Positions 14,616 through 15,756 of a stretch of 15,756 nucleotides of DNA are shown in pieces. The position numbers and the translations under genes are program-made. Under the pieces are notes generated by a model that saw nothing but the letters and a program-made list of their open reading frames with translations, made no database searches and was not told where the DNA came from. This stretch comes from Candidatus Zhuqueibacterota bacterium (lineage in GTDB: Bacteria > SM23-31 > B21-G16): NCBI GenBank assembly GCA_003644825.1, contig QNDJ01000007.1, positions 1 to 15,756 on the forward strand. The letters run 5' to 3'. Numbering within the stretch: the stretch's first letter is position 1; each line of letters begins with the position of its first letter.

Positions 14616-15572
14616 TCTGAACAGTAGTGCTATAAAAACTGCATACCCTGCTAATAGAATGAATCCTTCTAACCTTTTTATTATCATTCCTGAAATCATC
14701 ATCGGGATTAAAATTATCGAGAATAGAAACATCACCGGAAACTCGAACTTGAGAACTGATAAATCCATATCAAGCGGTTTGATAATACTTACTGCCCCAA
14801 GAACAAAAAATATATTAAAGATATTGCTACCTATTGCATTTCCAAAACATATATCAGATTTTTTCTTCAACGAACTAACAACAGACGTTGCCAGCTCTGG
14901 CAGGGATGTTCCCACTGCTACAAGAGAGATTCCTATAATAAGATTCTTGATACCAAGAGCTTCCGCAATCTTAACAGATGAATTTATTGTGATATTAGAA
15001 CCGAGGACAAGACCTGATATACCCAGTAACACGAAGATAACATTTAAAACTCTGCCTTTTTCTTTTCTGGTATTACTTTCAACGCGTATTCTCTGAGTTA
15101 TTCCGTTCATTTCTTCTCTATGTCTTTTTATAGAAATAAAAACTAAAGTGAATATGAATATTATAATACAGGACATAAGGATTAATCCATCTGAAACAGA
15201 AATTTTTCCATCAATAGATAATAAGAATAATATTACCACAGAGGCTATCATTACAGGAATCTCAATTTTAAAACTTGCCTTTTTTATTTTTATAGGATAA
15301 ATTAGTGATGAAACTCCAAGTATCAAGCCTATGTTTGCAATATTGCTTCCGATTATATTTCCAATAGCTATATCATCGATTTTCTTAATTGCAGAGATAA
15401 AGCTTACAATGAACTCGGGTGAGGACGTTCCAAAAGCAACAACCGTAAGACCAATAATAATTGGCCTGATACTGTAGCTAATTGCAATTCTCGTAGAGCC
15501 TCGAACCAGTAATTCTGCTCCAAGATATAACATTAAAAACCCCAGTATAACAAAAAAAACGTTTAATATCAT
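14613..15572 (-). CDS. Sodium/calcium exchanger family protein (YrbG-like CaCA antiporter)
   Basis: A 319-residue inner-membrane antiporter of the CaCA superfamily, which exchanges Ca2+ (or another cation) for Na+ or H+. It has the expected two inverted halves. The alpha-1 repeat contains VAFGTSSPEFIVS (about 45-57) and GNIIGSNIANIG (71-82). The alpha-2 repeat contains VAVGTSLPELATS (about 218-230) and GNAIGSNIFNI (244-254). The acidic residues E53 and E226 in the GTSxPE motifs are the ion-binding glutamates of the family. A basic cytoplasmic loop (about 149-172) separates the halves; about ten helices in total. ATG 15572 is preceded by AAGAGGT. It is monocistronic as far as the window shows, with an operator-like repeat upstream. 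Confidence 0.93.
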   Translation of the reverse strand: MILNVFFVILGFLMLYLGAELLVRGSTRIAISYSIRPIIIGLTVVAFGTSSPEFIVSFISAIKKIDDIAIGNIIGSNIANIGLILGVSSLIYPIKIKKASFKIEIPVMIASVVILFLLSIDGKISVSDGLILMSCIIIFIFTLVFISIKRHREEMNGITQRIRVESNTRKEKGRVLNVIFVLLGISGLVLGSNITINSSVKIAEALGIKNLIIGISLVAVGTSLPELATSVVSSLKKKSDICFGNAIGSNIFNIFFVLGAVSIIKPLDMDLSVLKFEFPVMFLFSIILIPMMISGMIIKRLEGFILLAGYAVFIALLFR

Positions 15573-15756
15573 AAAGAACCTCTTACCTGTTTAAAACACA
15601 AAATATAACAAATATTTTCAAAAATCAATAAGTATGTTATTATAACGTTCTAATAACATTATATTAACATTATTTATGTATTAAAAAAGTTTCTAAAATC
15701 TTATCAACATTAACACCAAGATATTAACACCAAAAATAACATTGCTTCAACATATC
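15573..15756. repeat. Repeat-rich, very AT-rich leader upstream of the exchanger gene
   Basis: No gene seen. A 9-bp inverted repeat, ATGTTATTA (15634-15642) and TAATAACAT (15651-15659), is separated by 8 bp. A direct repeat ATTAACACCAA occurs at 15709-15719 and 15723-15733. The hexamer AACATT recurs several times between 15655 and 15742. This could be a regulator-binding cluster or simple AT-rich repetition. Confidence 0.45.

Noticed and set aside
14569-15096. 175-aa plus-strand frame opposite the exchanger gene
   Set aside because: It is antisense to a clear CaCA antiporter and shows no family motif or ribosome site.
15655-15742. CRISPR array from the repeated AACATT/ATTAACACCAA units
   Set aside because: Repeats are short, irregularly spaced and not separated by unique 30-40 bp spacers.

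Overview
The window is AT-rich and almost every gene lies on the minus strand. It looks like a chromosomal segment of an anaerobic, Gram-negative-type bacterium. Reasons: a lipoprotein tungstate-binding protein, a full tungstate importer, Mo/W-pterin cofactor genes, a B12-type radical SAM enzyme, and two promoters of the sigma-54 class. Delta-proteobacterial or Nitrospirota-like lineages would fit, but the sequence alone does not settle this. I see no tRNA, rRNA, insertion sequence or CRISPR array.

In minus-strand reading order (right to left): (1) a Na+/Ca2+ exchanger-family protein (14613-15572), preceded by a repeat-rich leader; (2) an FmdB-type zinc ribbon gene (14141-14392) with a sigma-54-like promoter; (3) a Mo/W cofactor operon, tupA-tupB-tupC-moeA-moaA-moaC-MOSC/mogA-94 aa protein-arsA (6553-13893). 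Its leader (about 13914-14063) carries a Moco-family riboswitch followed by a transcription terminator. Most genes in this operon overlap or abut. (4) A 58-codon zinc-ribbon gene (6162-6338); (5) an operon of a small membrane protein, dnaJ and grpE (4064-6002), also with a sigma-54-like promoter; (6) an operon of a B12-binding radical SAM protein, a 28-aa ORF with a near-perfect ribosome binding site, a family-5 peptide-type substrate-binding protein, and a membrane sensor that runs off the left edge (1-3941).

The most notable regulatory signal is a 23-bp segment occurring twice with one mismatch (6043-6065 and 14506-14528), in front of the chaperone operon and the fmdB-like gene. Read on the minus strand it has the GG-N10-GC geometry of a -24/-12 promoter (TGGTAT-N5-TTGC). 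Upstream of each copy are two 13-bp partly palindromic boxes whose centres are 32-33 bp apart, about three helical turns, placed where enhancer-binding activators normally bind. This points to a small regulon (DnaJ/GrpE plus a zinc-ribbon protein) under a sigma-54 activator that is not in the window.

The second notable point is metal and cofactor feedback. A Moco/Tuco-type aptamer with a GAAA-capped stem is followed by a terminator and then by the tungstate uptake and pterin synthesis genes. In the third, the sensor gene at the left edge has lysine where the histidine-kinase phosphoacceptor is expected, and it is translationally coupled to a membrane-anchored solute-binding protein.
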